NCBI GenBank assembly: GCA_022767345.1
Contig: JALEOD010000024.1
Location: forward strand, 1 to 64,000
Source of the DNA: Emergencia sp.
Lineage (GTDB): Bacteria; Bacillota; Clostridia; Peptostreptococcales; Anaerovoracaceae
Direction of reading: 5' to 3'
DNA: 64,000 nt
Under the pieces are notes generated by a model. It saw only the letters and a program-made list of their open reading frames with translations, was not told where the DNA came from and ran no database searches. The translations under genes and the position numbers were made by a program. Position 1 is the stretch's first letter. Each line of letters begins with the position of its first letter. Below are positions 7,941-15,550 of the stretch, piece after piece.

Positions 7941-8420
7941 TTAATGATTTATCATATATTTTACATAAAAACTCATCTCTGCCGGCTGGTATCCGACAGC
8001 TTTATAAAATTCTCTGGCGCCGGGGTTAGTTTCTTCCGACTGAAACTGCAGCCGCTTGCAGCCAATTTCTTCTGCCAGTTTTTCGATGTATTCCAAGGCT
8101 TCCCTGCCGTAACCTTTACCTCTGTATAGAGGCCTGATATATAAATCGTCTAAAATCATCGCCATGCCTTTGCTCCACACGCTGAAAATCAGCATCAGAT
8201 TGGCAAAACCTACCGGCTTTCCGTCTTCTTCAAAGATGACAAAACGAATCTGTTCAGGGAGTTTTTGACCTTCTTCAAAGATTTTTGCAAAATCTTCCGG
8301 GGTAGTCTTCCCTGCGTTATTCCACAAGCCTTCGTCCTGAATCTCCTCCGCCATAAATTCAAGATTCATATCAGTCCAATCATTCAGGTCCTCTGCTCTG
8401 CATTCTCTAAAGGTAAACAT
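7941..8420 (-). CDS. GNAT-family N-acetyltransferase
   Basis: A 159-residue single GNAT domain. Motif A is visible as LDDLYIRPLYRGKGYGREALEY, the R/Q-x-x-G-x-G/A acetyl-CoA pyrophosphate loop, and motif B as NPGAREFYKAVGYQP. Substrate unknown. It lies between the nuclease-like gene (43 bases away) and the MutL-like gene (42 bases away), so it is probably in the same transcript, but nothing ties it to ornithine metabolism. Confidence 0.85.
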   Translation of the reverse strand: MFTFRECRAEDLNDWTDMNLEFMAEEIQDEGLWNNAGKTTPEDFAKIFEEGQKLPEQIRFVIFEEDGKPVGFANLMLIFSVWSKGMAMILDDLYIRPLYRGKGYGREALEYIEKLAEEIGCKRLQFQSEETNPGAREFYKAVGYQPAEMSFYVKYMINH

Positions 8421-8462
8421 GTTATTCCTCCTGCTGCGCCTCCTGTGATAATTCCTTGCTGT

Positions 8463-9257
8463 TTATAGCAGTTTATTTCTAATCTCACTTTCTATAATCG
8501 GAATGTCAATGGTACCCTGCTCATTATCATAAGTAACAATCAGATTTTTCCACGGCACAATTCCCACGCTTTCATATAAGTCCAGTTTCCATTTGTGTTT
8601 CTTCATGTAGCTCGGATTCCCCGGCAATCCACAGTGCTCCCAATAGAACAGTTTGCCGTTTGCTGCCATCGGCGTAAAATCAGGTGCCAGTTTATATTTT
8701 CCAATTTGCAGCACCGGTTCATAGCGAAATGCTACACCAAATTCATAAAATTTTTCCACAATGAGCAGTTCCGACTTTGAGCGAACCGAAAGTCCCCTGG
8801 ATGAGAGATGAATTTTTCTCTCCGGCATATAGTCGCTCTGCTCAAAAGGCTCTGCCGCCCACTTTTCAGCAGCACTACCCGCTTCTAATTCAGGGAAAAA
8901 GTAAGTCTGCGGAAGATTCTGGTATTTAGCAGGAATCATTTTCAAAATGTTATCTGCAGTCGCATCTGTAAAGCTAAGCAATGCGGTCCGCAACGTATCA
9001 GCATCTTTTTCCAATAGCTGAAGTTCTGCCTGTAAGTATTTCTTTCTCGTTAATGCAGCAACCATTTGCGGCATTTTCTTAATGCTCTGTCGAACCCGCT
9101 TCCCACTGATTTCGTAAACATGGAAAAGCTGCAACGCATTTCCATATTTTGTCTGCATTAACTGCCCCGGCGGACAGGCCGCCAATTCAGCATTGACAAA
9201 TTTCTGCCTTTTCTCGATTTTTGTCAATATTTCCTCTAAATTCTGCCTCAAAATCAC
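8463..9257 (-). CDS. Uncharacterised protein with a possible PD-(D/E)XK nuclease-like domain
   Basis: About 264 residues from the GTG at 9257, which has AAGGAGGG eight bases upstream; a TTG at 9281 would lie before that ribosome site and is unlikely. The N-terminal half (to ~residue 110) is a charged, helical segment, perhaps coiled coil. The C-terminal part has RGLSVRSKSELLIVEKFYE, then APDFTPM and LFYWEHCG, an E-x(n)-PDF-x(n)-WEH arrangement that fits a PD-(D/E)XK restriction-endonuclease-like core. Activity is inferred from motif spacing only. Its 5' end overlaps, and its upstream region is filled with, the TTGACAAAATTGAC hairpin array, which may be its operator or its substrate. Confidence 0.65.
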   Translation of the reverse strand: MILRQNLEEILTKIEKRQKFVNAELAACPPGQLMQTKYGNALQLFHVYEISGKRVRQSIKKMPQMVAALTRKKYLQAELQLLEKDADTLRTALLSFTDATADNILKMIPAKYQNLPQTYFFPELEAGSAAEKWAAEPFEQSDYMPERKIHLSSRGLSVRSKSELLIVEKFYEFGVAFRYEPVLQIGKYKLAPDFTPMAANGKLFYWEHCGLPGNPSYMKKHKWKLDLYESVGIVPWKNLIVTYDNEQGTIDIPIIESEIRNKLL

Positions 9258-9445
9258 TAATATTACCCTCCTTTTTGACAAAATTGACTCATTTCTTGTT
9301 TTTTGTCAATTTTAGCAAAGGAATCGGGTGAAAACATTGACAAAATTGACGGATTTCAATTTTTTTGTCCACTTTGTCAATGTTTTAGGGTGATGGGGAT
9401 TTTCAAAAGGCAATTTGAATGATACACAAACATTGACAGAGTGGA
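9192..9445. repeat. Hairpin repeat array A (arms AAACATTGACAAAATTGAC-like)
   Basis: Inverted repeats follow each other: 9192-9228 (ATTGACAAA / TTTGTCAAT, inside the nuclease-like CDS), 9275-9318 (TTGACAAAATTGAC / GTCAATTTTAGCAA), and 9331-9386, where the left arm AAAACATTGACAAAATTGAC matches the reverse complement of the right arm at 18 of 20 positions. A lone half element, AAACATTGACAGAGTGGA, is at 9428-9445. Loops are T-rich. The same arms recur in array B at 18563-18828. The rest of this gap (9446-9600) shows nothing recognisable apart from the terminator at its right end. Confidence 0.8.
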
Positions 9446-9600
9446 TTATCTCTATCATACATGATTTGTGAATCAGTTTCAACCATTTTTTTACTTTTTT
9501 TATATTTATTTCCTCATCTCGGACGGTGCAGCAAGTTCAAAATGACGCGGCAGGTCCATCATTCCGCTGCGCGACCGCGATTCTATCGCCCCACATTAGC

Positions 9601-9628
9601 AAAACAGGGGCGGGCATCCGCCCGCCCC
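9601..9628 (-). terminator. Terminator of the ornithine operon, after oraE
   Basis: Very GC-rich 9-bp stem GGGGCGGGC / GCCCGCCCC with a 4-base loop, followed on the minus strand by TGTTTT. It stands 22 bases past the oraE stop. Confidence 0.85.
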
Positions 9629-9650
9629 GTAAGCTCTCGTAAGGTTTAAA

Positions 9651-11867
9651 TTACATTTCGCCTCTTCTTCTCTTTGCTTCTTCGCATAAGAAGGTTGCAA
9701 CATCGATACCGTGAGAGTCTCTACCGAATCCTGCGTCGATTCCGGTCTTTACAGCGTCATCAGGAATTACCTGTGTACCGCCTGCAGCGATAATTACCTT
9801 ATCTCTGATGCCTTTTTCAACAGCCAGATCGTTGATTCTCTTCATATTCTTGTAGTGGATATTATCATGGGAAATGATGGTAGATGCCAGAATTGCATTT
9901 GCATTCAATTCTACAGCAGCGTCAACCAGTTTTTCTACCGGAACAGAAGTGCCCAGGTAGTTTACTTTAACTCCCCATTTTTCGATACCGCCGTGCTTGA
10001 TGTTGATGATTTCACGAAGACCTACGGAGTGTTCATCTTCACCAACAGTACCGCATACAACTACCATCGGATGATTTTCAAATTCATCATATAAAGTAGC
10101 ATCATCTAAGTGATGTGGTTCAGGCGGAATCTCTAAAGTAGTAGGGTCTACATCGAAGTCAACCTTACCCTTCATTTCGATTCTGGTACCTTCTGCCTCC
10201 TGCATTACTTCCTTACTGATTACTACAGGCTCTACAAGTCCAAGCTTTTTACCGATTTCCAGGGCTGCAGCTTCTGCAGTTCTGGTGTTTGCAGGAATCA
10301 TCATAGTCATCATGACTACGCCGTCTCCGCACCATTCCATTTCAGGCTTGATTGCTTCGCCGTCCAGATACTTGGCAACTTTTTCAAGTCTGCGGTCTAC
10401 GCAGTCTTCCTCATCCAGTTCGTCGATGAAGACGATTTTGCTTCTGTCTTCAAAAGTACAGCCGCCGATGAGTGCTGCAGGATCAGCAGGGTCTCCGCCG
10501 TACTGCTCAACATTGTTGTAACCGAAGTGTGCAGTTACAGGAGCCATGTAGTCTTCCGCTCTTTCGAAGATATAGCCATAGCCTACGCCGCCTTCCGGAT
10601 TTCTTGCGATACCGTCGCCGTTTCTTTCAGGATATTTTGCGGAGTCAACGAAGAAACCTTCTTTTACTGCCTGGAAATATCCGCCAACTTCAATGATTTC
10701 TTCCATGAACAGAACTGCTCTTTCCTTCAGCTCACGAGCCATTTCACGGAGCGGACCGTCCTTTTTCAGTTCAACCATTTCCATCAGACCATCCATTGCC
10801 AGCAGTGCCTGCTTTGCATTGTCAACAGCTTCCATGTTGTAGATGTGCCAAGGCACGTTTCTGCCTTCGTCCGGTGTGATAGTGGACTGAATGTCAGCGC
10901 TGGTCAGCTTGGAGATAACCATGTTCATAACATGAGTTACAGTTGCTTCTCTTGCGGAGGAGCAGATATATTTGGTGTTCTGCTGTGCTCTCATTTTGTA
11001 TCTGCCGCAGAAGTCACGAAGAGCTACTGCATATGGCAGGTCATAGTACATGCAAGGTGCCGGAGTCGCTGTCGGAGGTACAGTTGACAGCGCGATATTT
11101 TCCGGCTTGATGCCTACTTTTTCTGAGAACAGTGAGTTAATTGCGTGCTGCACGATCAGCTCAGGCATTACCTTCCATGCTTCTCTTGCGGTTGCGTTTG
11201 CATTGTGCGCGCCGTCAATCTGCAGAATGCCTGCCCATGCTAAGATTTTCTTAGATTCGCAAGCGTCTACAAAAGAACGAACGCAGTTGATATCTCTGTA
11301 AAGTACGTTGTACTGCGGGTCCTGGTGGGCACCGTTGATACCTTCTTCTGCGAACATAACAGCAACGTCAGGTCCTGCTACACCGGAAACGTAGGAGTGA
11401 TAGTTGATTGGACGACCAACTTCATCTTCGATGATGTCCAGTGCTTTTCTCTGTGCTCTAACCTGCTTACGAGTTACAGGGATACCGCCGATACCCTGCG
11501 GTGTACCTTCCATCAGTCCGTCAATGTGGGACTGTCCCATGTGTCTGATAACCATGATATGGTCAGCACCGTGCCATGCAGCCATTCTCATTCTTCTGAT
11601 GTCGTCTTCAAAACGGCCGGAAGCGATTTCGGTTGTGATAACCGGCATCGGCTGCGGATCGATATCTTCAAAATATTTTGCAGGCGGAAGTCCTACGCCA
11701 TTTTTGAGCGGTTCACTGCAATCGTGATATTCAAAAGGTCCCATTTTCAGACCAGGGGCAGGTTTTCTCCAAGTCCAGCCTCTTCTTCTAGGTTCATATT
11801 TGTCGAGGTCTTTTAAGATGTTTCTAACATCTAATTTTTCATTGTGTTTTAAAACCATATCTGCCAT
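9651..11867 (-). CDS. oraE: D-ornithine 4,5-aminomutase, large (E) subunit
   Basis: A 738-residue adenosylcobalamin- and PLP-dependent enzyme that converts D-ornithine to 2,4-diaminopentanoate with OraS. The cobalamin-binding D-x-H-x-x-G motif is DEHSVG (611-616; His613 is the lower axial ligand), and Lys624 in NIKHGG, eleven residues later, matches the spacing of the PLP lysine in the characterised C. sticklandii enzyme. The C-terminal B12 Rossmann domain (ANAILASTIISHD, VIIAAGGTQV) follows a large TIM barrel. Its ribosome site (GGAGGGTAAATAAAG) overlaps the end of oraS two bases upstream, pointing to coupled translation. It is the last gene before a strong terminator. Confidence 0.95.
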   Translation of the reverse strand: MADMVLKHNEKLDVRNILKDLDKYEPRRRGWTWRKPAPGLKMGPFEYHDCSEPLKNGVGLPPAKYFEDIDPQPMPVITTEIASGRFEDDIRRMRMAAWHGADHIMVIRHMGQSHIDGLMEGTPQGIGGIPVTRKQVRAQRKALDIIEDEVGRPINYHSYVSGVAGPDVAVMFAEEGINGAHQDPQYNVLYRDINCVRSFVDACESKKILAWAGILQIDGAHNANATAREAWKVMPELIVQHAINSLFSEKVGIKPENIALSTVPPTATPAPCMYYDLPYAVALRDFCGRYKMRAQQNTKYICSSAREATVTHVMNMVISKLTSADIQSTITPDEGRNVPWHIYNMEAVDNAKQALLAMDGLMEMVELKKDGPLREMARELKERAVLFMEEIIEVGGYFQAVKEGFFVDSAKYPERNGDGIARNPEGGVGYGYIFERAEDYMAPVTAHFGYNNVEQYGGDPADPAALIGGCTFEDRSKIVFIDELDEEDCVDRRLEKVAKYLDGEAIKPEMEWCGDGVVMMTMMIPANTRTAEAAALEIGKKLGLVEPVVISKEVMQEAEGTRIEMKGKVDFDVDPTTLEIPPEPHHLDDATLYDEFENHPMVVVCGTVGEDEHSVGLREIINIKHGGIEKWGVKVNYLGTSVPVEKLVDAAVELNANAILASTIISHDNIHYKNMKRINDLAVEKGIRDKVIIAAGGTQVIPDDAVKTGIDAGFGRDSHGIDVATFLCEEAKRRRGEM

Positions 11868-11869
11868 CT

Positions 11870-12232
11870 TTATTTACCCTCCTTGAACAGTGCTACTGCA
11901 TCGTCCCAGTATTCGCCAGCAGCCAGTTTCTCACTGGCCTCTCTGATGGAGATGCCTTTGTCTTTAGAAATTTTATAAACCACATGACCTGTTCCGTGTC
12001 CCATGAGACCTCTGTCCATGCAGCCCTCTACGATTTTCTGCGTATCCAGAGAGGAAACGCCCATTCTCAGTAAAACGGCTCTTTCAACGGAAGGTGTTGT
12101 ATTTTTTCTTCCCAGTTCAAGAAGCGGGTCAACAACCTGGGCGGTCAATTCCCAGAATCTGTCGTAAAGTTCTTCGTCAGAAAGATTTGCGATATGCTTT
12201 CTTCTCTGTTCGAAATCGTCTGCTCTTTTCAT
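11870..12232 (-). CDS. oraS: D-ornithine 4,5-aminomutase, small (S) subunit
   Basis: A 120-residue helical protein (MKRADDFEQRRKHIANLSDE...) matching the length and position of OraS, the small subunit that wraps the OraE core. It contains no cofactor motif of its own. It is two bases upstream of oraE and 38 bases downstream of ortB; AAAGGAG precedes the start. Confidence 0.92.
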   Translation of the reverse strand: MKRADDFEQRRKHIANLSDEELYDRFWELTAQVVDPLLELGRKNTTPSVERAVLLRMGVSSLDTQKIVEGCMDRGLMGHGTGHVVYKISKDKGISIREASEKLAAGEYWDDAVALFKEGK

Positions 12233-12270
12233 TCTATTTTCTCCTTTTATGCTAAAGTTTGCGAAAGATA

Positions 12271-13686
12271 TTAATATCCCAGTTCAGTCAGTGCTGCCTT
12301 AACAAAATCAGTATCAGTGTTGGTTTCAGCTGCTAAGAATTCAATATCTCCATCAGTCAGCTTTTCAACGCCTGCTTTCTTCACAGCCTTCTTGATTAAA
12401 GACTTTCTGAAGTGATTGATGTCAGCTTCTTTATGTTTTACAAAGCTTGGATCCTTCGGCAGAATGATGTTCACACCCGGCTTGTCTTCTTCCTGCGGAT
12501 TTCCGAATTTGATTTCGATACCGTTGTCTCTCGCGAAGGAAAGCTGCGGCTGAATGTGTTTGCCTGCGCCGGTGTATTCGGTTTCGCTGATTACCAGTAC
12601 TGCGTCTTCAGGAAGTTCCTGCGCCAGTGAGAAAGCTGCTGCCAGTGCGGTATTTCCTGCCGGTCCTCTTTCGATACCTTCAAGATTAGCCAGCGCTTCT
12701 GTCATATACATAACTTCGCCCTGTGTGACAGTCACATAGCGGTCCATGTAACGCAGCGGTCTTGCTGCGGAACGAGGAACGTCGGAGTGGTCAGGATCAG
12801 TTGCATAAGGCACGCCGAATCCAGTATGTCCTGTTGTGCAGGATTTTTTGTTGAACTGCTCATCGGAAGCCATGTGAAGTCCGGTCAGATCGATAGATGC
12901 GGCAACCATTTCAGTGTCAACTGCACCTGCCTTTAAAAGACCTCTTGCTGTACCGGTCATCATACCGCCGCCTGCGTTGGTGCAGACTACCATATCCGGG
13001 TCTTTGCCAACCAGTTCACGACACTGCATTGCAATTTCGTAGCCCAGTGTTTCTACGCCGGCGATACCGAACGGAGAATACAGGGAAGCGTTGAAATATC
13101 CGGTGTCTTCCAGAACGGACAGGAATGTATAGAACAGTTCAGGACCTACAGTCAGCTGAATAACTTCAGCGCCGTAAGCTTCGCACTTTCTTGCTTTTTC
13201 AACAATTTCAGGCTGTCCAATGCCTTTGGAGTCATAGCATTCCTGTACGATGATGCACTCCATGCCCTGCATTGCTGCCTGGGAAGCAACGGCTGCGCCG
13301 TAGTTTCCGGAAGTTGCTGCGATAACGCCTTTATAGCCTAATTTCTTAGCGTGAGCAACTGCGCATGCTGCTCTTCTTGCCTTAAAGGAACCGGAAGCGT
13401 TTGCTGCCTCGTCCTTTGCAAAAATTCTTGCGCCGTAACCCGGCTTTGCGTATTTTCTTGCCAGTTCAGTCAGGTTGCGCAGTTCAATCAGCGGTGTGTT
13501 TCCTACTGCAGTTTTTGACTGAATCTTTGCAACTTCTTCCAAAGTGTAACCGGTGGATTTCATCAGTGCTTCATAGTCAAAAGCTACGGAACCGGACTCA
13601 AATTCTGCGTAGTCAAGACCCAGAGCCTTTCTCTGAATCTCATTGGATCTTCCCATTACGGAATCATAATCTTTTGCCAATGCCAT
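12271..13686 (-). CDS. ortB: 2-amino-4-oxopentanoate thiolase, PLP-dependent beta subunit
   Basis: A 471-residue fold-type II PLP protein (threonine-synthase-like). Lys102 in NASGSFKARRAA is the expected PLP lysine, SGNYGAAVAS is the substrate-binding loop and CTNAGGGMMTG is the phosphate-binding glycine loop. With OrtA it splits 2-amino-4-oxopentanoate with CoA into acetyl-CoA and D-alanine, the last step of the oxidative ornithine branch. Its ATG overlaps the ortA stop (TAATG at 13686), the usual sign of tight stoichiometric coupling. Confidence 0.93.
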   Translation of the reverse strand: MALAKDYDSVMGRSNEIQRKALGLDYAEFESGSVAFDYEALMKSTGYTLEEVAKIQSKTAVGNTPLIELRNLTELARKYAKPGYGARIFAKDEAANASGSFKARRAACAVAHAKKLGYKGVIAATSGNYGAAVASQAAMQGMECIIVQECYDSKGIGQPEIVEKARKCEAYGAEVIQLTVGPELFYTFLSVLEDTGYFNASLYSPFGIAGVETLGYEIAMQCRELVGKDPDMVVCTNAGGGMMTGTARGLLKAGAVDTEMVAASIDLTGLHMASDEQFNKKSCTTGHTGFGVPYATDPDHSDVPRSAARPLRYMDRYVTVTQGEVMYMTEALANLEGIERGPAGNTALAAAFSLAQELPEDAVLVISETEYTGAGKHIQPQLSFARDNGIEIKFGNPQEEDKPGVNIILPKDPSFVKHKEADINHFRKSLIKKAVKKAGVEKLTDGDIEFLAAETNTDTDFVKAALTELGY

Positions 13687-13994
13687 TATTTGTCACCTCC
13701 AAACATGATTTCTCTCAGCTGTTTGTCAATCTCGATGATTTCAGGGACAAATTTGCCGTAGCTGTGTGTATAATACGGGTTTTCTTCAATTAAAGTGCCC
13801 TTTTCCATACGACCGCATGCAGTTTTTACGGTAACAACATCGCCGATTTCTGCATCTTCCTGCAGTGTACCCTTGGTCCACATCTGCAGATCACATTTCT
13901 GTGTATCTTCAGGAATCTTGGCAGTTCTCTCGTCTGCCTTGAGTACGATAGAGTGAATACGTACCCATGCTCCTTTTTTTACCATTACTATCAT
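13686..13994 (-). CDS. ortA: 2-amino-4-oxopentanoate thiolase, alpha subunit
   Basis: A 102-residue small beta-rich protein (KKGAWVRIHSIVLKADERTA... KGTLQEDAEIGDVVTVKTACGR) typical of OrtA. One cysteine (in KTACGRME) is conserved-looking. It sits directly before ortB with a one-base overlap and after a long structured spacer behind ord. Confidence 0.92.
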   Translation of the reverse strand: MIVMVKKGAWVRIHSIVLKADERTAKIPEDTQKCDLQMWTKGTLQEDAEIGDVVTVKTACGRMEKGTLIEENPYYTHSYGKFVPEIIEIDKQLREIMFGGDK

Positions 13995-14064
13995 CTCCTA
14001 CATTATTTCCACTCACAGCAAACTGTGTAAAACAGGCTGCGAGTTTTTGAAAAAAATTTGTAAG

Positions 14065-14152
14065 CCTGCCAGCTGCTTGCCCATTGGATTGGATGTCCTT
14101 GATGAGAATCTTTCATCAAGGACCCAAGACAAAGGGAAGCAGCTGATGCAGG
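14065..14152 (-). other. Long imperfect hairpin in the ord-ortA spacer (candidate attenuator or processing site)
   Basis: The 184-base gap between ord and ortA folds almost entirely into one hairpin: CCTGC (14065-14069) with GCAGG (14148-14152), CAGCTGCTT (14070-14078) with AAGCAGCTG (14137-14145), CCC with GGG, TTGG with CCAA, and a terminal perfect 11-bp stem GTCCTTGATGA / TCATCAAGGAC (14095-14123). On the minus (transcribed) strand it is followed after a short gap by seven T residues (near 14051-14058), as in an intrinsic terminator. It may make ortAB/oraSE transcription partly independent of ord, or protect mRNA ends. Fold seen by eye; no energy computed. Confidence 0.65.
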
Positions 14153-14178
14153 ATTGAATTTTTTGATTTACGGGCAGA

Positions 14179-15240
14179 CTATTTTACCAGTTTGCAGTCT
14201 TCTTCGATCATATTTCTCATGTCGCCCATGATTGCGTGCGGAACTGGAATGTCGATCATAGTCTTAAGACCAGGTCTTGCGTTGATTACGTGCGGAATGC
14301 AGTTCATAATCATAGCCATAGTTCCGATACCGCCTTCGATTTCCGGAGTGTTTGCCATGTTTACAGGAGGGTTGCCCTTGATTTCTACGTAGTCGCCTGT
14401 GAATACGCCAACCTGTTCAGGTTCAATCTGCTGCGGGTGATCCATTTCGATCTTAACTTCGCCGTCAACAGTACCCCAGCCCTTCATTGCAACACCTGCA
14501 ACCTGGCCTGCTGCTGCAAAGCCGTAAGGAGATTTTCTGTCTACATCAGTTACGATTGGTTCCATATCCTGTTCAAATTTTTCAAGGTTCCAGCCCAGTG
14601 CGTCACAGATCATGCCAACGGATTCAGCAAAACCTACGTGACCAGCCATAGTGCCGTCTGCTTTTCTCTTGTTGAAGTCTTCTACTTCTACACCGATGCC
14701 CTGTTCTTCCATTACAGCAGGACCAAACGGGGATAAGCTGTTTACTCTTCTGGAAACGATGTGATCAACGGATTCGCAAGCGCCAGTCCACAGGATTACG
14801 AGAAGGTCCATAATCAAACCAGGATTGATACCAGTGCCCAGTACAGTTACGCCGTTTTTCTTTGCGATTTCATCCAGCTTCTTTGCAAGTTCCGGTTCCT
14901 GTGCCTGCGGATAAGCCATTTCTTCAGCAGAAGTGATAACGTTCATGCCGTTTTCCATAACCTTAACCAGCTTGTCGTATACTTTTGCAGTGAAAGAGTC
15001 TGTGCAAACTACTACGATGTCAGCTGCACCCGGTTTGATTACTTCGTCTGCAGTGCCGACGATAACATCTTCTCTGTCGCCTCTTTCGATACCAGGCACT
15101 ACTTCATACAGGCTCTTTCCGAGCTTTGCTCCGATATCGATAGCACCAACAATGTCAACGCCCTGTTTCTTTACTAACATTTTACCGATTCCGCCGCCCA
15201 TAGCGCCGAGTCCCCAAAGGATAACCTTTACATTTTTCAT
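14179..15240 (-). CDS. ord: 2,4-diaminopentanoate dehydrogenase
   Basis: A 353-residue NAD(P)-dependent dehydrogenase of the DapB/Ord type. The Rossmann nucleotide motif is VILWGLGAMGGGIGKML (6-22), followed by VVCTDSF and the catalytic-domain segment LGTGINPGLIMDLLVILWTGACE. It oxidatively deaminates 2,4-diaminopentanoate to 2-amino-4-oxopentanoate, between OraSE and OrtAB in the pathway. It is the first gene of the operon, with a sigma-54 promoter about 80 bases upstream and AAAGGAGAG before the ATG. Confidence 0.92.
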   Translation of the reverse strand: MKNVKVILWGLGAMGGGIGKMLVKKQGVDIVGAIDIGAKLGKSLYEVVPGIERGDREDVIVGTADEVIKPGAADIVVVCTDSFTAKVYDKLVKVMENGMNVITSAEEMAYPQAQEPELAKKLDEIAKKNGVTVLGTGINPGLIMDLLVILWTGACESVDHIVSRRVNSLSPFGPAVMEEQGIGVEVEDFNKRKADGTMAGHVGFAESVGMICDALGWNLEKFEQDMEPIVTDVDRKSPYGFAAAGQVAGVAMKGWGTVDGEVKIEMDHPQQIEPEQVGVFTGDYVEIKGNPPVNMANTPEIEGGIGTMAMIMNCIPHVINARPGLKTMIDIPVPHAIMGDMRNMIEEDCKLVK

Positions 15241-15318
15241 TTGCTTTTCTCTCCTTTTAATAAATCATTTTAAAAAATCTTATAACGAAATTTGAAACGC
15301 TTTCGCGTGATGTCTATA

Positions 15319-15340
15319 TATAAAGCAACAACCATGCCAA
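15319..15340 (-). promoter_or_regulatory. Sigma-54 promoter of the ornithine operon
   Basis: Reading from 15340 down: TTGGCATGGTTGTTGCTTTA, with GG at -24 and GC at -12 separated by exactly ten bases and matching the TGGCAC-N5-TTGC consensus closely. It lies 80-100 bases upstream of the ord start, and an RpoN-dependent activator gene is adjacent. Confidence 0.85.
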
Positions 15341-15363
15341 TTTTTCCCGTGTATACATGATAC

Positions 15364-15453
15364 AATTTCCCAGCAAAAATTTCATAAAAATAGTGGTTTT
15401 CAGCACTTATTTTGTGCAAAAACCACTAAATAACTCTCACAGATTGGGAAATT
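15364..15453. promoter_or_regulatory. Nested palindromic upstream activating sequence for the ord promoter
   Basis: An inner palindrome, TAGTGGTTTT (15391-15400) with AAAACCACTA (15419-15428), encloses GCAC / GTGC. An outer pair, AATTTCCCA (15364-15372) with TGGGAAATT (15445-15453), has nearly the same centre (about 15409). The centre lies roughly 70 bases upstream of the -24 element, the usual place for an enhancer-binding protein. The likely ligand is the Fis-type HTH of the activator encoded at 15551-16942. Bases 15454-15550 are AT-rich with nothing else recognised. Confidence 0.65.
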
Positions 15454-15550
15454 TTTGAATTTTATAGCCGCTTCTTTTCATAATCCACGATTTTAATGCA
15501 AATTTTTCGGCATTTTATATGCAAATATTTTTGCATTTCGATGCCTTTTC

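Noticed and set aside
9192-9445. Possible CRISPR array
   Set aside because: Units are inverted repeats with varying arms, spacings and loops; there is no fixed direct repeat with unique spacers and no cas gene in the window.
9461-9649. Small plus-strand frame in the gap after oraE
   Set aside because: No ribosome site, runs through the oraE terminator hairpin and has no protein-like composition.
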